DNA of 64,000 bases from Frateuria_A yonginensis. Lineage in GTDB: Bacteria; Pseudomonadota; Gammaproteobacteria; Xanthomonadales; Rhodanobacteraceae. Position numbers and translations under genes: made by a program. The first letter of the stretch is position 1. Every line of letters starts with the position of its first letter. The stretch lies in assembly GCF_037137055.1 (NCBI RefSeq), contig NZ_JBBBNY010000001.1, forward strand, positions 558,001 through 622,000. Direction: 5' to 3'. The notes under the pieces were generated by a model. The model ran no database searches. It saw nothing but the letters and a program-made list of their open reading frames with translations, and was not told the origin of the DNA. This document shows positions 51,889-60,197 of this stretch, piece by piece.

Positions 51889-53204
51889 GCATCGCTGCCG
51901 CCGAATTCGCCCGCCGCCGGCGCCAGCTCATGCGCATGGCCGGCCCCGACGCGGCGCTGCTGGTGGCGGCCGCGCCGGAGCGCATGCGCAACGCCGATGC
52001 CGCCTGGCCGTACCGGCAGGACTCCGACTTCCACTACCTCACCGGCTTTCCCGAGCCGGAGGCGGTGCTGGCGCTGCTGCCCGGGCGGGCGCACGGCGAG
52101 GCGGTGCTGTTCTGCCGCGAGCGCGATCCGGCGCACGAGCGCTGGCACGGCGAGGTCACCGGCACCGAGCGCGCGGTCAGCGTCTACGGCGTGGACGACG
52201 CCTTCCCGATCGAGGACATCGACGACATCCTGCCCGGCATGATCGAGGGACGCGCGCGCGTCTACTGCCACTTCGGCCGCGAGCCGGACTTCGACGCGCG
52301 CCTGCTCGGCTGGATGCGGCGGCTGCGCCAGCTGCGCGGCGGCGGCGTGGTGCCGAAGGAGTTCGTCGCGCTGGGCCACCTGCTGCACGACCTGCGGCTG
52401 TACAAGTCGCGCGCCGAGCTCAAGCTCATGCGGGCGGCGGCTGCGGTGGCCGCCGAGGCCCACCTGGCCGCCATGGCCGCGGCCAGGCCGGGGCGTTTCG
52501 AGTACGAAGTGGAGGCCGAGCTGGTGCGTGTAATGCGCAGCCGTGGCGCGGTGCCGGCCTTTCCGCCGATCGTGGCCGGCGGCGCCAACGCCTGCACCAT
52601 GCATTACGTGGCCAACCGCGCGCGGCTCGAGGCCGGCGACCTGCTGCTGATCGACGCCGGCGCCGAGGTGGAATGCTACGCCTCGGACATCACCCGCACC
52701 TTTCCGGTGGACGGGCGCTGGTCGCGCGAGCAGCGCGCCTTGTACGAGGTGGTGCTGGCCGCGCAGCAGGCGGCGATCGACGAAGTGGCGCCCGGCCGTC
52801 CCTTCGACGCCGCCCACCATGCCGCCGTGCGGGTGATCGCCGAAGGGCTGTGCGCCCTGGGCCTGCTCGAGGGCGACGCGGACGAGGCGATCGCGCGCGG
52901 TGCCCACAAGACCTTCTTTCCCTCCAAGACCGGCCACTGGCTGGGCCTGGACGTGCATGACGTGGGCGACTACCGCGTCGACGGCGACGCGCGGCTGCTG
53001 GAAGCCGGCATGGTGGTCACGGTGGAACCGGGCATCTACGTGCCGCCGGACCTGCGCGAGGTGGCCGAGCGCTGGCGCGGCATCGGCATCCGCATCGAGG
53101 ACGACGTGGCGGTGACCGCCGAGGGCAACCTCGTGCTCACCGCGGCGGTGCCCAAGGAACCGCAGGAGATCGAGCGGCTGCTCTCCACCCGCCACGGCCG
53201 GTAG
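51885..53204 (+). CDS. pepP: Xaa-Pro aminopeptidase P
   Basis: 439 residues. It removes N-terminal residues followed by proline, using two Mn ions. The N-terminus aligns with E. coli PepP if the TTG at 51885, overlapping the UPF0149 stop, is the start (SIAAAEFARRRRQLM). Metal-site blocks are DAGAEVECYASDITRTF, GHWLGLDVHDVGDY, TVEPGIYVPP and GIRIEDDV. Divergent neighbours: ZapA locus; ygfB-pepP is one unit. Confidence 0.93.
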   Translation: MSIAAAEFARRRRQLMRMAGPDAALLVAAAPERMRNADAAWPYRQDSDFHYLTGFPEPEAVLALLPGRAHGEAVLFCRERDPAHERWHGEVTGTERAVSVYGVDDAFPIEDIDDILPGMIEGRARVYCHFGREPDFDARLLGWMRRLRQLRGGGVVPKEFVALGHLLHDLRLYKSRAELKLMRAAAAVAAEAHLAAMAAARPGRFEYEVEAELVRVMRSRGAVPAFPPIVAGGANACTMHYVANRARLEAGDLLLIDAGAEVECYASDITRTFPVDGRWSREQRALYEVVLAAQQAAIDEVAPGRPFDAAHHAAVRVIAEGLCALGLLEGDADEAIARGAHKTFFPSKTGHWLGLDVHDVGDYRVDGDARLLEAGMVVTVEPGIYVPPDLREVAERWRGIGIRIEDDVAVTAEGNLVLTAAVPKEPQEIERLLSTRHGR

Positions 53205-53225
53205 GCGCGAGCGTGCCCGCGCCGC

Positions 53226-53270
53226 GAGCAAAAAAGCCATCGCGAGCAAGCGCCCTCCCGCAGGGGCAGG
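53226..53270. repeat. REP-like repeat fragment
   Basis: The 13-mer CATCGCGAGCAAG (53238-53250) is identical to one arm of the repeat at 41702-41724 and is followed by GCGCCCTCCCGC. The opposite arm is degenerate. It lies in the 180-base gap between pepP and cydA. Confidence 0.45.
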
Positions 53271-53387
53271 GCGGCTGCGAGGCAGGCGGCATGCGACGTC
53301 GCGCCGCGCGGCGGCCTGTCGCGCTGGCGTGGCCGTCACGTACCCGGCGTCTATAGTCGGCGGCGCACTTCCCGCCGGGAGAAAGGC

Positions 53388-54791
53388 ATGCCGACCGCGG
53401 AGTTCCTCTCGCGCCTGCAGTTCGCGTGGGTGATGTCCTTCCACATCCTGTTTCCCGCCTTCACCATCGGGCTGGCGGCGTGGCTGGCCTTCATCGAGGG
53501 CGTGTGGCTGGTCAAGCGCAACGACCTGTGGCGTGACCTGTACTTCTTCTGGCTGAAGATCTTCGCGGTCGCCTTCGGCATGGGTGTGGTGTCGGGCATC
53601 GTGATGAGCTTCCAGTTCGGTACCAACTGGGCCGGCTTCTCGATCGTCGCCGGCAACGTGGTGGGACCGCTGCTCAACTACGAGGTGCTGACCGCCTTCT
53701 TCCTGGAGGCCACCTTCCTCGGCGTGATGCTGTTCGGCTGGAAGCGGGTCAGCGACGGCATGCATTTCCTGGCCACCTGCATGGTCTCGTTGGGCACGCT
53801 GATCTCCTCGTTCTGGATCATGTCGGCCAACAGCTGGATGCAGACGCCCGCCGGCTACGCCATTCGCGACGGCGTGTTCTACCCGGTCGACTGGTGGCAG
53901 GTGATCTTCAACCCCTCGTTCCTGGTGCGCCTGCCGCACATGGTGCTCGCGGCGTTCATCTCGACCGCGATGGTGGTGGGCGGCGTCTCGGCGATCTACC
54001 TGCTCAAGGGGCGCTTCCCCGACCGTGCCGGCGCCATGCTGAAGCTGGCACTCGCCTTCCTCGCCATCGTCATCCCGGTGCAGATCGTGATCGGCGACAT
54101 GGCGGGCCTGAAGGTGCGCGAGTACCAGCCGGCCAAGCTCGCCGCGATCGAGGCACGCTGGAACACCGAGCGCGGCGTACCGCTGGCGCTGTTCGCCTGG
54201 CCGGACGAACAGGCCGAGGCCAACCGCTACGCGGTGGAGGTGCCGCGCCTGGGTAGCCTGATCCTGACCCACTCGTGGGACGGCGAGGTCAGGGGCCTCA
54301 AGGACTTCCCGCGCGACGAGCGCCCGCCGGTGGCACTGCCGTTCTTCGCCTTCCGCGTGATGGTGGGCCTGGGGCTGCTGATGCTGGCACTGGCGCTGGT
54401 CGGCCTGTGGCGCTGGAGGCGCGGCACCCTGTTCGCCGGGCGGTGGTACCTCCAGGCCTGGGTGGCGATGATCCCGTCGGGCTTCGTCGCCCTGCTGACC
54501 GGCTGGTGGGTGGCCGAGGTGGGCCGCCAGCCGTGGGTGGTGCAGGGCCTGATGCGTACCTCGGAGGCGGCGACGAAGCTTCCGGCCTCCAGCGTGCTGG
54601 CCTCGCTGGTCACCTTCGTGGTGGTGTACGTAGGGATCTTCGGGGCCGGCATCTGGTATCTGTTCAAGCTGTTCCGCGACGGGCCACTGCCGGCGCCGCA
54701 GCGCACTGCGCCGCCCACGCCGGTGCACGGCAGCCACCACCGCACGCCGGCGCGGCCGCTGTCGGCGCCGGACGACCCGATGGGGCAATGA
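53388..54791 (+). CDS. cydA: cytochrome bd-type quinol oxidase subunit I, CIO type
   Basis: 467 residues. The high-spin heme ligand is His19 (SFHILFPAFTIG) and the other heme is served by HMVLAAF. The Q loop is short, as in CioA cyanide-insensitive oxidases, rather than the long E. coli CydA loop. GRQPWVVQGLMRTSEAAT is the conserved C-terminal block. A His/Pro-rich tail closes the protein. Oxidises ubiquinol and reduces O2 with high affinity; overlaps cydB by four bases. Confidence 0.94.
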   Translation: MPTAEFLSRLQFAWVMSFHILFPAFTIGLAAWLAFIEGVWLVKRNDLWRDLYFFWLKIFAVAFGMGVVSGIVMSFQFGTNWAGFSIVAGNVVGPLLNYEVLTAFFLEATFLGVMLFGWKRVSDGMHFLATCMVSLGTLISSFWIMSANSWMQTPAGYAIRDGVFYPVDWWQVIFNPSFLVRLPHMVLAAFISTAMVVGGVSAIYLLKGRFPDRAGAMLKLALAFLAIVIPVQIVIGDMAGLKVREYQPAKLAAIEARWNTERGVPLALFAWPDEQAEANRYAVEVPRLGSLILTHSWDGEVRGLKDFPRDERPPVALPFFAFRVMVGLGLLMLALALVGLWRWRRGTLFAGRWYLQAWVAMIPSGFVALLTGWWVAEVGRQPWVVQGLMRTSEAATKLPASSVLASLVTFVVVYVGIFGAGIWYLFKLFRDGPLPAPQRTAPPTPVHGSHHRTPARPLSAPDDPMGQ

Positions 54792-55804
54792 CCATGGACT
54801 GGGCCAGCATCCTTCCGGTGGTGTGGTTCTTCATCATCGGCTTCGCGGTGATCATGTACGTGCTGCTGGACGGCTTCGTGCTGGGCCTGGGCATCCTGCT
54901 GCCGTTCGCCGACGACGAGCACCAGCGCGACCACATGATGAACACCGCCGCGCCGATCTGGGACGGCAACGAGACCTGGCTGGTGCTCGGCGGCGCCGGG
55001 CTGCTGGCCACCTTCCCCAAGGCCTATGCGATCGTGCTGTCGGCGCTGTACCTGCCGATCCTGGTGATGCTGATCGCGCTGATCTTCCGCGGCGTGGCGT
55101 TCGAGTTCCGCTTCAAGGCGCACAGCTCGCGCTGGCTCTGGGGCGTGGCCTTCAGCGTGGGCTCGCTGCTCACCGCCTTCGCGCAGGGCCTGATCCTGGG
55201 CGCGCTGGTGGAGGGCATGCCGCTCACCGGCGGCAAGTACGTGCAGGGCGTGTTCGGCTGGTTCAGCCCGTTCGCGGTGATGACCGGCATCGCCGTGGTG
55301 TTCGGCTATGCCCTGCTGGGCGCGACCTGGCTGATCCTCAAGACCGAGGGGCGGCTGCAGCGCATCGCCTTCGACCTCACCCGGCCGCTGATGCTGGCGG
55401 TGATCAGCTTCATGCTGATCGTGAGCGCGTGGTTGCCGTTCCTCGACTCGCAGCTGATGGAGCGCTGGTTCACCGGCACGCATTTCCTCTACCTGTCGCC
55501 GGTGCCGATCCTGACCACGCTCAATGCCGTGCTGCTGTGGCGGGCCGTGCTGAAGAACCGCGAGGTGCAGCCGTTCGTGCTCGCGCTGTGCTTCTTCGCG
55601 CTGGGCTTCCTCGGCCTGGTGGCGGGCATGTGGCCGAACATCGTGCCGCCGTCGCTGAGCATCTGGGAGGCCGCCTCGCCGGCGACCTCGCAGGGCTTCG
55701 TGCTGGTCGGCGCGGTGTTCCTGATCCCGGCGGTGCTGGGCTACACGGTGTATTCGTATCGCGTGTTCCGCGGCAAGGTGGCGGCGGACGAGGGGTATCA
55801 CTGA
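54788..55804 (+). CDS. cydB: cytochrome bd-type quinol oxidase subunit II, CIO type
   Basis: 338 residues with about eight helices. GFVLGLGILLPF and DGNETWLVLGGAGLLATFPKAY are the subunit II signatures. ATG 54788 overlaps the cydA stop (ATGA); a second ATG two codons later is less likely. No CydX-like small subunit is evident after it. A GC palindrome lies between it and pepQ. Confidence 0.94.
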   Translation: MTMDWASILPVVWFFIIGFAVIMYVLLDGFVLGLGILLPFADDEHQRDHMMNTAAPIWDGNETWLVLGGAGLLATFPKAYAIVLSALYLPILVMLIALIFRGVAFEFRFKAHSSRWLWGVAFSVGSLLTAFAQGLILGALVEGMPLTGGKYVQGVFGWFSPFAVMTGIAVVFGYALLGATWLILKTEGRLQRIAFDLTRPLMLAVISFMLIVSAWLPFLDSQLMERWFTGTHFLYLSPVPILTTLNAVLLWRAVLKNREVQPFVLALCFFALGFLGLVAGMWPNIVPPSLSIWEAASPATSQGFVLVGAVFLIPAVLGYTVYSYRVFRGKVAADEGYH

Positions 55805-55851
55805 GGCGCGGACGCTCGCCGCCGACACGCCCTGCTTCCCGCGATGCGGCG

Positions 55852-55881
55852 CCGCTGCCGCCGCCGGTGCGGCGGCAGCGG
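55852..55881. terminator. 13-bp GC palindrome between convergent cydB and pepQ
   Basis: Arms 55852-55864 and 55869-55881 are perfect, with a CGGT loop. There is no T tract on either side, so it is a probable but imperfect bidirectional terminator. Confidence 0.5.
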
Positions 55882-55888
55882 TGAGGGC

Positions 55889-57214
55889 TCACGTCGCCAG
55901 TCGGGCGAAGGCGTCGCGGGTGAGGTTCTCCGGCGCGCCCTCGGTGCACGCCACGTCGTCCTCGATGCGGATGCCGCCATAGGGGAGCAAGGCCTCGACC
56001 CGGGCCCAGTCCACGTGCTTCGCGGCCGGGTTGGCGCGCAGTTCGTCCAGCAGCATGTCGATGAAGTACAGACCCGGCTCGATGGTCACCACCATGCCCG
56101 GCTCCAGCACGCGGGTCATGCGCAGGTAGGGGTGGCCCTCGGGGCGCGGGATGCTGCCGCCGCGCTCGTTCTGCTGGAAACCGGCCACGTCGTGCACCTG
56201 CACGCCGATCGGGTGGCCCAGGCCGTGCGGGAAGAACGCGGAGGTGACGCCGCTGGCGACCGCCTCTTCCTCGCCCATGCGGACGATGCCGTGCTCGCGC
56301 AGCACGCCGGCCAGCACGTGGTGGGCGTGGATGTGCAGCTCGGGGTAGCTCTGGCCGGGACGCACCTGGGCGGCGAAGCCGCGCTGGGCCGCGTCGACGC
56401 TGTCGATGAGCGCCTGGAACTCGTCCGCGCCGGCGGCGGCGTAGGTGCGGGTGATGTCGCTGGCATAGCCGGCGCAGCTGGCGCCTGCGTCGATCAGGAA
56501 GGAGCGATGCGCCGCCGGCGGCTCGCGGTCGAAGCGGGTGTAGTGCAGCACCGCGCCGTGTTCGTTGAGGGCCACGATGCTGGCGTAGGGCAGCTCCGCA
56601 TCGATCTGGCGCGCGGCGGCGAGGTAGGCCATGTGGATGCCGAACTCGCTTTCGCCGTTGCGGAAGGCCGCCTCGGCCGCGCGGTGGGCGCGTGCGCCGA
56701 TGCGGTTGGCTTCGCGCATCAGCGCCAGCTCGTAGGGCGTCTTGTAGGAGCGGTGCCAGTGCAGGTAGTCCAGCACCGCCTGCGGGTTGTTCGCCTGCAC
56801 CCCGTCGACGGCGGGGCAGGCCGGACCGACCACCGCGTTGCGGCCATCCTTGGGCAGGGCCGCCACCGCTTCGTCCGCGCTGCGCACGATCTGGACCTCG
56901 AAGTGCTCGACCCAGTAGCCGCCCGGCGCCGCCGGCACCACGTGCCAGTAGTCGCGCGGCTGCACGAACACCAGCCTGGGCCGCGCGCCCGGTGCGTACA
57001 CCAGCCAGCTCCCCGGCGTGTCGGTCAGTGGCAACCAGTGGCGGAAGTGCGGGTTGGCGACGAAAGGGTAGTCCTGGTCGTCGAGGAACTTGCGCAGCGG
57101 CGTGCCCGCGGGGATCAGCAACCGGTCGAAGCCGCCCAGGGCGAGCGCCTCGTCGGTGCGGCGGCGGAGAGTGGCCAGGTGCTGGGCGTAGAGCGGGGCG
57201 AGGTGGTCGGTCAT
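55889..57214 (-). CDS. pepQ: Xaa-Pro dipeptidase (prolidase)
   Basis: 441 residues, same length as E. coli PepQ (443). It cleaves X-Pro dipeptides with two metal ions. Metal blocks: DAGASCAGYASDITRTYAA, HGLGHPIGVQVHDVAG, TIEPGLYFI and GGIRIEDDV. ATG 57214 is chosen because AAGGAA is six bases upstream and the next 20 codons are not conserved. Convergent with cydB. Confidence 0.93.
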   Translation of the reverse strand: MTDHLAPLYAQHLATLRRRTDEALALGGFDRLLIPAGTPLRKFLDDQDYPFVANPHFRHWLPLTDTPGSWLVYAPGARPRLVFVQPRDYWHVVPAAPGGYWVEHFEVQIVRSADEAVAALPKDGRNAVVGPACPAVDGVQANNPQAVLDYLHWHRSYKTPYELALMREANRIGARAHRAAEAAFRNGESEFGIHMAYLAAARQIDAELPYASIVALNEHGAVLHYTRFDREPPAAHRSFLIDAGASCAGYASDITRTYAAAGADEFQALIDSVDAAQRGFAAQVRPGQSYPELHIHAHHVLAGVLREHGIVRMGEEEAVASGVTSAFFPHGLGHPIGVQVHDVAGFQQNERGGSIPRPEGHPYLRMTRVLEPGMVVTIEPGLYFIDMLLDELRANPAAKHVDWARVEALLPYGGIRIEDDVACTEGAPENLTRDAFARLAT

Positions 57215-57307
57215 GCGGATTCCTTGCAGGTCAGCCGTGCGGGCGGACACGCCCGCACGGTGGGGAACCGTCATGATCGCGCGAAGGCCGGCCGCGGGCC
57301 AGCCGGG

Positions 57308-57655
57308 TCAGTCCGGCAGCTCGAGCCAGCGTTGCAGCTCGGCCGCGGCGTCGTCGGCGATGGCGATGATGCGGTAGCCGGCCCAGACCTGGCCCGGCGT
57401 GGCCGCCACCTCGTGCCATTGCTCCTGCACGCCGACCTCGATCATCGCCGCGGGCGTGCCCAGCCCGGGCAACGGCAGGCGCAGCTGGTAGATCGCCTCG
57501 CTGCGCGGCGCCTCGGTGCCGATCAGCAGCATGCCGCTGGCCGACAGGTTGCCCAGTTGCCCCATGCGGCGGCCGCTCATCGCATCGATCACATCGGCGG
57601 CGATGTTGACCGGCTTGCGGTGGGCGCGGCGGCTTTCCTGGGGGTTCTGCATCAT
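57308..57655 (-). CDS. PilZ-domain protein, module 1
   Basis: 115-residue c-di-GMP-binding PilZ protein. Both ligand motifs are intact: ESRRAHRK (RxxxR) and NLSASG (NxSxxG). It is coupled to the DUF1631 gene by a start overlap (ATGATG at 57655). It has a close paralogue at 59847. It may act as the sensory partner of the DUF1631 protein. Confidence 0.88.
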   Translation of the reverse strand: MMQNPQESRRAHRKPVNIAADVIDAMSGRRMGQLGNLSASGMLLIGTEAPRSEAIYQLRLPLPGLGTPAAMIEVGVQEQWHEVAATPGQVWAGYRIIAIADDAAAELQRWLELPD

Positions 57656-59775
57656 GGACGGACTCCGGGCACGGGAGCGGCCTGGCGCAGGCTGTCGGTC
57701 AGCGCGCGCCAGGCACGGTCGAGCTCGGTCTCGTTAACGGCAGGCACTTCGCGGACTTGACCCGCGGCGATCGCCCGCGCCAGGTCGCCCAGGCTCAGTT
57801 CCTCGGCGCGCTGCCCCTGGCGGGTGACGAACAGGCCGCGCGCGGCACGGGCGGAATACCAGGCCAGCTTGCGGCGGACCCGGCTGCCGTCCCCTTCGGT
57901 GAACTCGAACCATCCGCCGGCCTGCTGGCTCAGGCGCTGGTGCAGCCGCAGCGCCTCGGCGGTGAGTGGTGGCGCCACGGGTGCGGGCGCGGGCGCCGCC
58001 ATCGTCGCGCGGCGCTGCTTCAGGCGCATGGCCAGCCCGTTCAACCCGGGCGCATCGGCCTCCTGCAACGCGCCGGCGCCGATCAGCCGCTGCGCGATCC
58101 CCGTGGCCTCCTCGCCGTGCATGCCGATCTGCGCCAGGCCCGCTTCCACTTCGGCGGTGAGCGCGTCCAGATTGCCGGGCGGCAGGCGCCCCAGCAGTTG
58201 GTCGGTGATTACCAGGCGCCGGGCGAAGGTCTCGCTCTGCTCGCCGTGGCGCAGCAGCGTGAGCGCCAGTACGTCCGCCCACGCGTGCTCGAGCAGCGTG
58301 CGCAGCGCGGCGTTCGGCGGCGCCTTGGCGAGCAGGCCGGCGAGCACGTCGTTGGCGCGCTGGCGGGCCTGTTCCAGGCGCTCGCGGCCCTGCATCGCCT
58401 CCACGTGGCGACGCTCGGTCGCCTGCGCCTTGCGTTGCAGCTGCGCGAGCTGGCGCTCGAGTTCGGCCAGCAGCTCGGCGTGCAGCGCGGCCAGCGGCGG
58501 CTCGCGGTCGAGCCGCTCCAGCATCTGTTCCAGCGGGGCGACCAGGCCGCCGTCGCTGTCGGCGAGCCAGTCCCGGGCAGCTTCGAGCAGTTGCTCCAGC
58601 AGCAGGCGCGCCGGGTGCTCGCGGCGGTCGAAGAACGCCGGATCGGCCACCGCCGCGCGCAGCATGGGCAGCTCCAGCCGGTCCAGCAGGGGATAGGCCG
58701 GGCCGGCGGGCGCCAGCTGGCGGCGCAGCATCTCGAACAGGCGCACGACGAGTTCCAGTGCGTCGTCCGCGTCGGGGCCGGGGCGGATCGGAATGGCGTC
58801 GAGCGGCTGGCCGAGGTTCAACTGGTCCACCAGCGCCTCGCGCAACCGCTGCGCATGGCGCAGCAGGCCTGATTCGGCCAGGCGGTTGCGTTGCGCCTGC
58901 AGGGCGGCCAGTGCGGCCTGCAATTCTTCCGTGCTGGCGAAGCGCGCGTGTGCGGTGACCGGGCGCGGACCCCGCTGGTGCGCGAGCAGCTCACGCAGCC
59001 CGCCGGAGCCGGCCGGCGTCGCCGGCTCCGGGATCGGCGCCGGCGGCAGCGGCTGTTGTCGCCGCGGCTTGCGCGGGGTGCGCGGCAATGGAAAGGGCCG
59101 CAACCGCGGCAGGATGCCCGCGCCGGCGAGATGGCTGTTGATCATCTGGTGCAAGGGCGTCAGGCCCTGCATCAGCTTGCCTTCCAGCGCCTGCAGCAGA
59201 AGCAGGTGGTGCTCGATCGGCAGGCCCAGTGCTGCGCTGGAATCGCGGAAGGCCTTGGCCATCGCCTGCGGGCCCAGCGGCATCGCCTCGCCCTCCAGCG
59301 GCGGCACGCCGACCAGCACGGCCAGGCGGTAGCTGAGCTCGACCAGCAGCGGGCCGCCCCGGGCCTCGCTGCGCGCGACCAGTTGGTCCAGTGCTGCGGT
59401 CATCTCGTGCTCGAGCGGATCGAGCAGGCTCAGGGTCAGGCGGGCCGCAGGCGCCTTCGTAGCGGCCGGCTGCGCGCCGAGTTCGAGCAGGGCCCGGTCA
59501 ATGCAGGCGACGAAGCGTTCCTCGAACGCCTGGCGCTCGAGCACCAGGCGCTGGCGGGTGGCCTGGTAGCGCTGCTGGTCGATGTGGCTGCGGGCCTGCG
59601 CCGCGTGTTCGTGCAGCACGCGGTCGAATTCGATCAGGCACTGGCGCAACGGCTCGGCCAGCCACGCCTGGCACAGGCTGCGGATCTCGTCGATCAGCCG
59701 CCGTGTCCGCGCCGGCCAGTGTGCCGGTGCGGCGGCCGTGGTCGGACGATGCCGGTCCGGTTGTTCGACATCCAT
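57652..59775 (-). CDS. DUF1631 protein, module 1
   Basis: 707 residues, family DUF1631, of unknown biochemical function. It starts MDVEQPDRHRPTT and shares with its paralogue the block ELSYRLAVLVG and the C-terminal RRKLAWYS, then FVTRQGQ. A Lys/Pro/Arg-rich linker lies near 225-265, and helical, coiled-coil-like stretches dominate. It is coupled with the PilZ gene. A regulatory role under c-di-GMP is inferred from this neighbour only. Confidence 0.8.
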   Translation of the reverse strand: MDVEQPDRHRPTTAAAPAHWPARTRRLIDEIRSLCQAWLAEPLRQCLIEFDRVLHEHAAQARSHIDQQRYQATRQRLVLERQAFEERFVACIDRALLELGAQPAATKAPAARLTLSLLDPLEHEMTAALDQLVARSEARGGPLLVELSYRLAVLVGVPPLEGEAMPLGPQAMAKAFRDSSAALGLPIEHHLLLLQALEGKLMQGLTPLHQMINSHLAGAGILPRLRPFPLPRTPRKPRRQQPLPPAPIPEPATPAGSGGLRELLAHQRGPRPVTAHARFASTEELQAALAALQAQRNRLAESGLLRHAQRLREALVDQLNLGQPLDAIPIRPGPDADDALELVVRLFEMLRRQLAPAGPAYPLLDRLELPMLRAAVADPAFFDRREHPARLLLEQLLEAARDWLADSDGGLVAPLEQMLERLDREPPLAALHAELLAELERQLAQLQRKAQATERRHVEAMQGRERLEQARQRANDVLAGLLAKAPPNAALRTLLEHAWADVLALTLLRHGEQSETFARRLVITDQLLGRLPPGNLDALTAEVEAGLAQIGMHGEEATGIAQRLIGAGALQEADAPGLNGLAMRLKQRRATMAAPAPAPVAPPLTAEALRLHQRLSQQAGGWFEFTEGDGSRVRRKLAWYSARAARGLFVTRQGQRAEELSLGDLARAIAAGQVREVPAVNETELDRAWRALTDSLRQAAPVPGVRP

Positions 59776-59846
59776 GGGAAGCCTTGCCGTTCCACGATGG
59801 TCCTGAGTCTATGCCGATGACGCAGGCGCGTCACCGTGGCGCCGCA

Positions 59847-60197
59847 TCAGGCCCGTTGCAGCCACTGCACCAGCGCGACCGCATCCTCGGGGGCGATCGA
59901 GATGATGCGGTACCCGACCCAGATCTGGCCGGGGCTGGCGGCAGGCTGTTGCCACTGCTCCTGCAGGCCGATCTCGATGGTGCTGGCGCCCCCCGGCGCG
60001 CCGGCCAACGGCAGGCGCACCTGGAACACTGCTTCGCTGTGCGGCCGCTCGCCGGTCAGCAGCAGCACGCCGCTGGCCGACAGGTTGCACAGGTAACCCA
60101 GCGGACGTGCATTGATCGTGTCGGTGACCAGCGGGGAACTCGCCGTGCGCTTGCGTGGCGCGCGGCGTTGCTCCAGCGGGATGACCTGACCGGTCAT
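59847..60197 (-). CDS. PilZ-domain protein, module 2
   Basis: 116 residues, paralogue of the protein at 57308. Motifs RRAPRK and NLSASG are intact, so c-di-GMP binding is likely. ATG 60197 overlaps the stop of the second DUF1631 gene by four bases. A copy of the same module arrangement lies 2 kb downstream. Confidence 0.88.
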   Translation of the reverse strand: MTGQVIPLEQRRAPRKRTASSPLVTDTINARPLGYLCNLSASGVLLLTGERPHSEAVFQVRLPLAGAPGGASTIEIGLQEQWQQPAASPGQIWVGYRIISIAPEDAVALVQWLQRA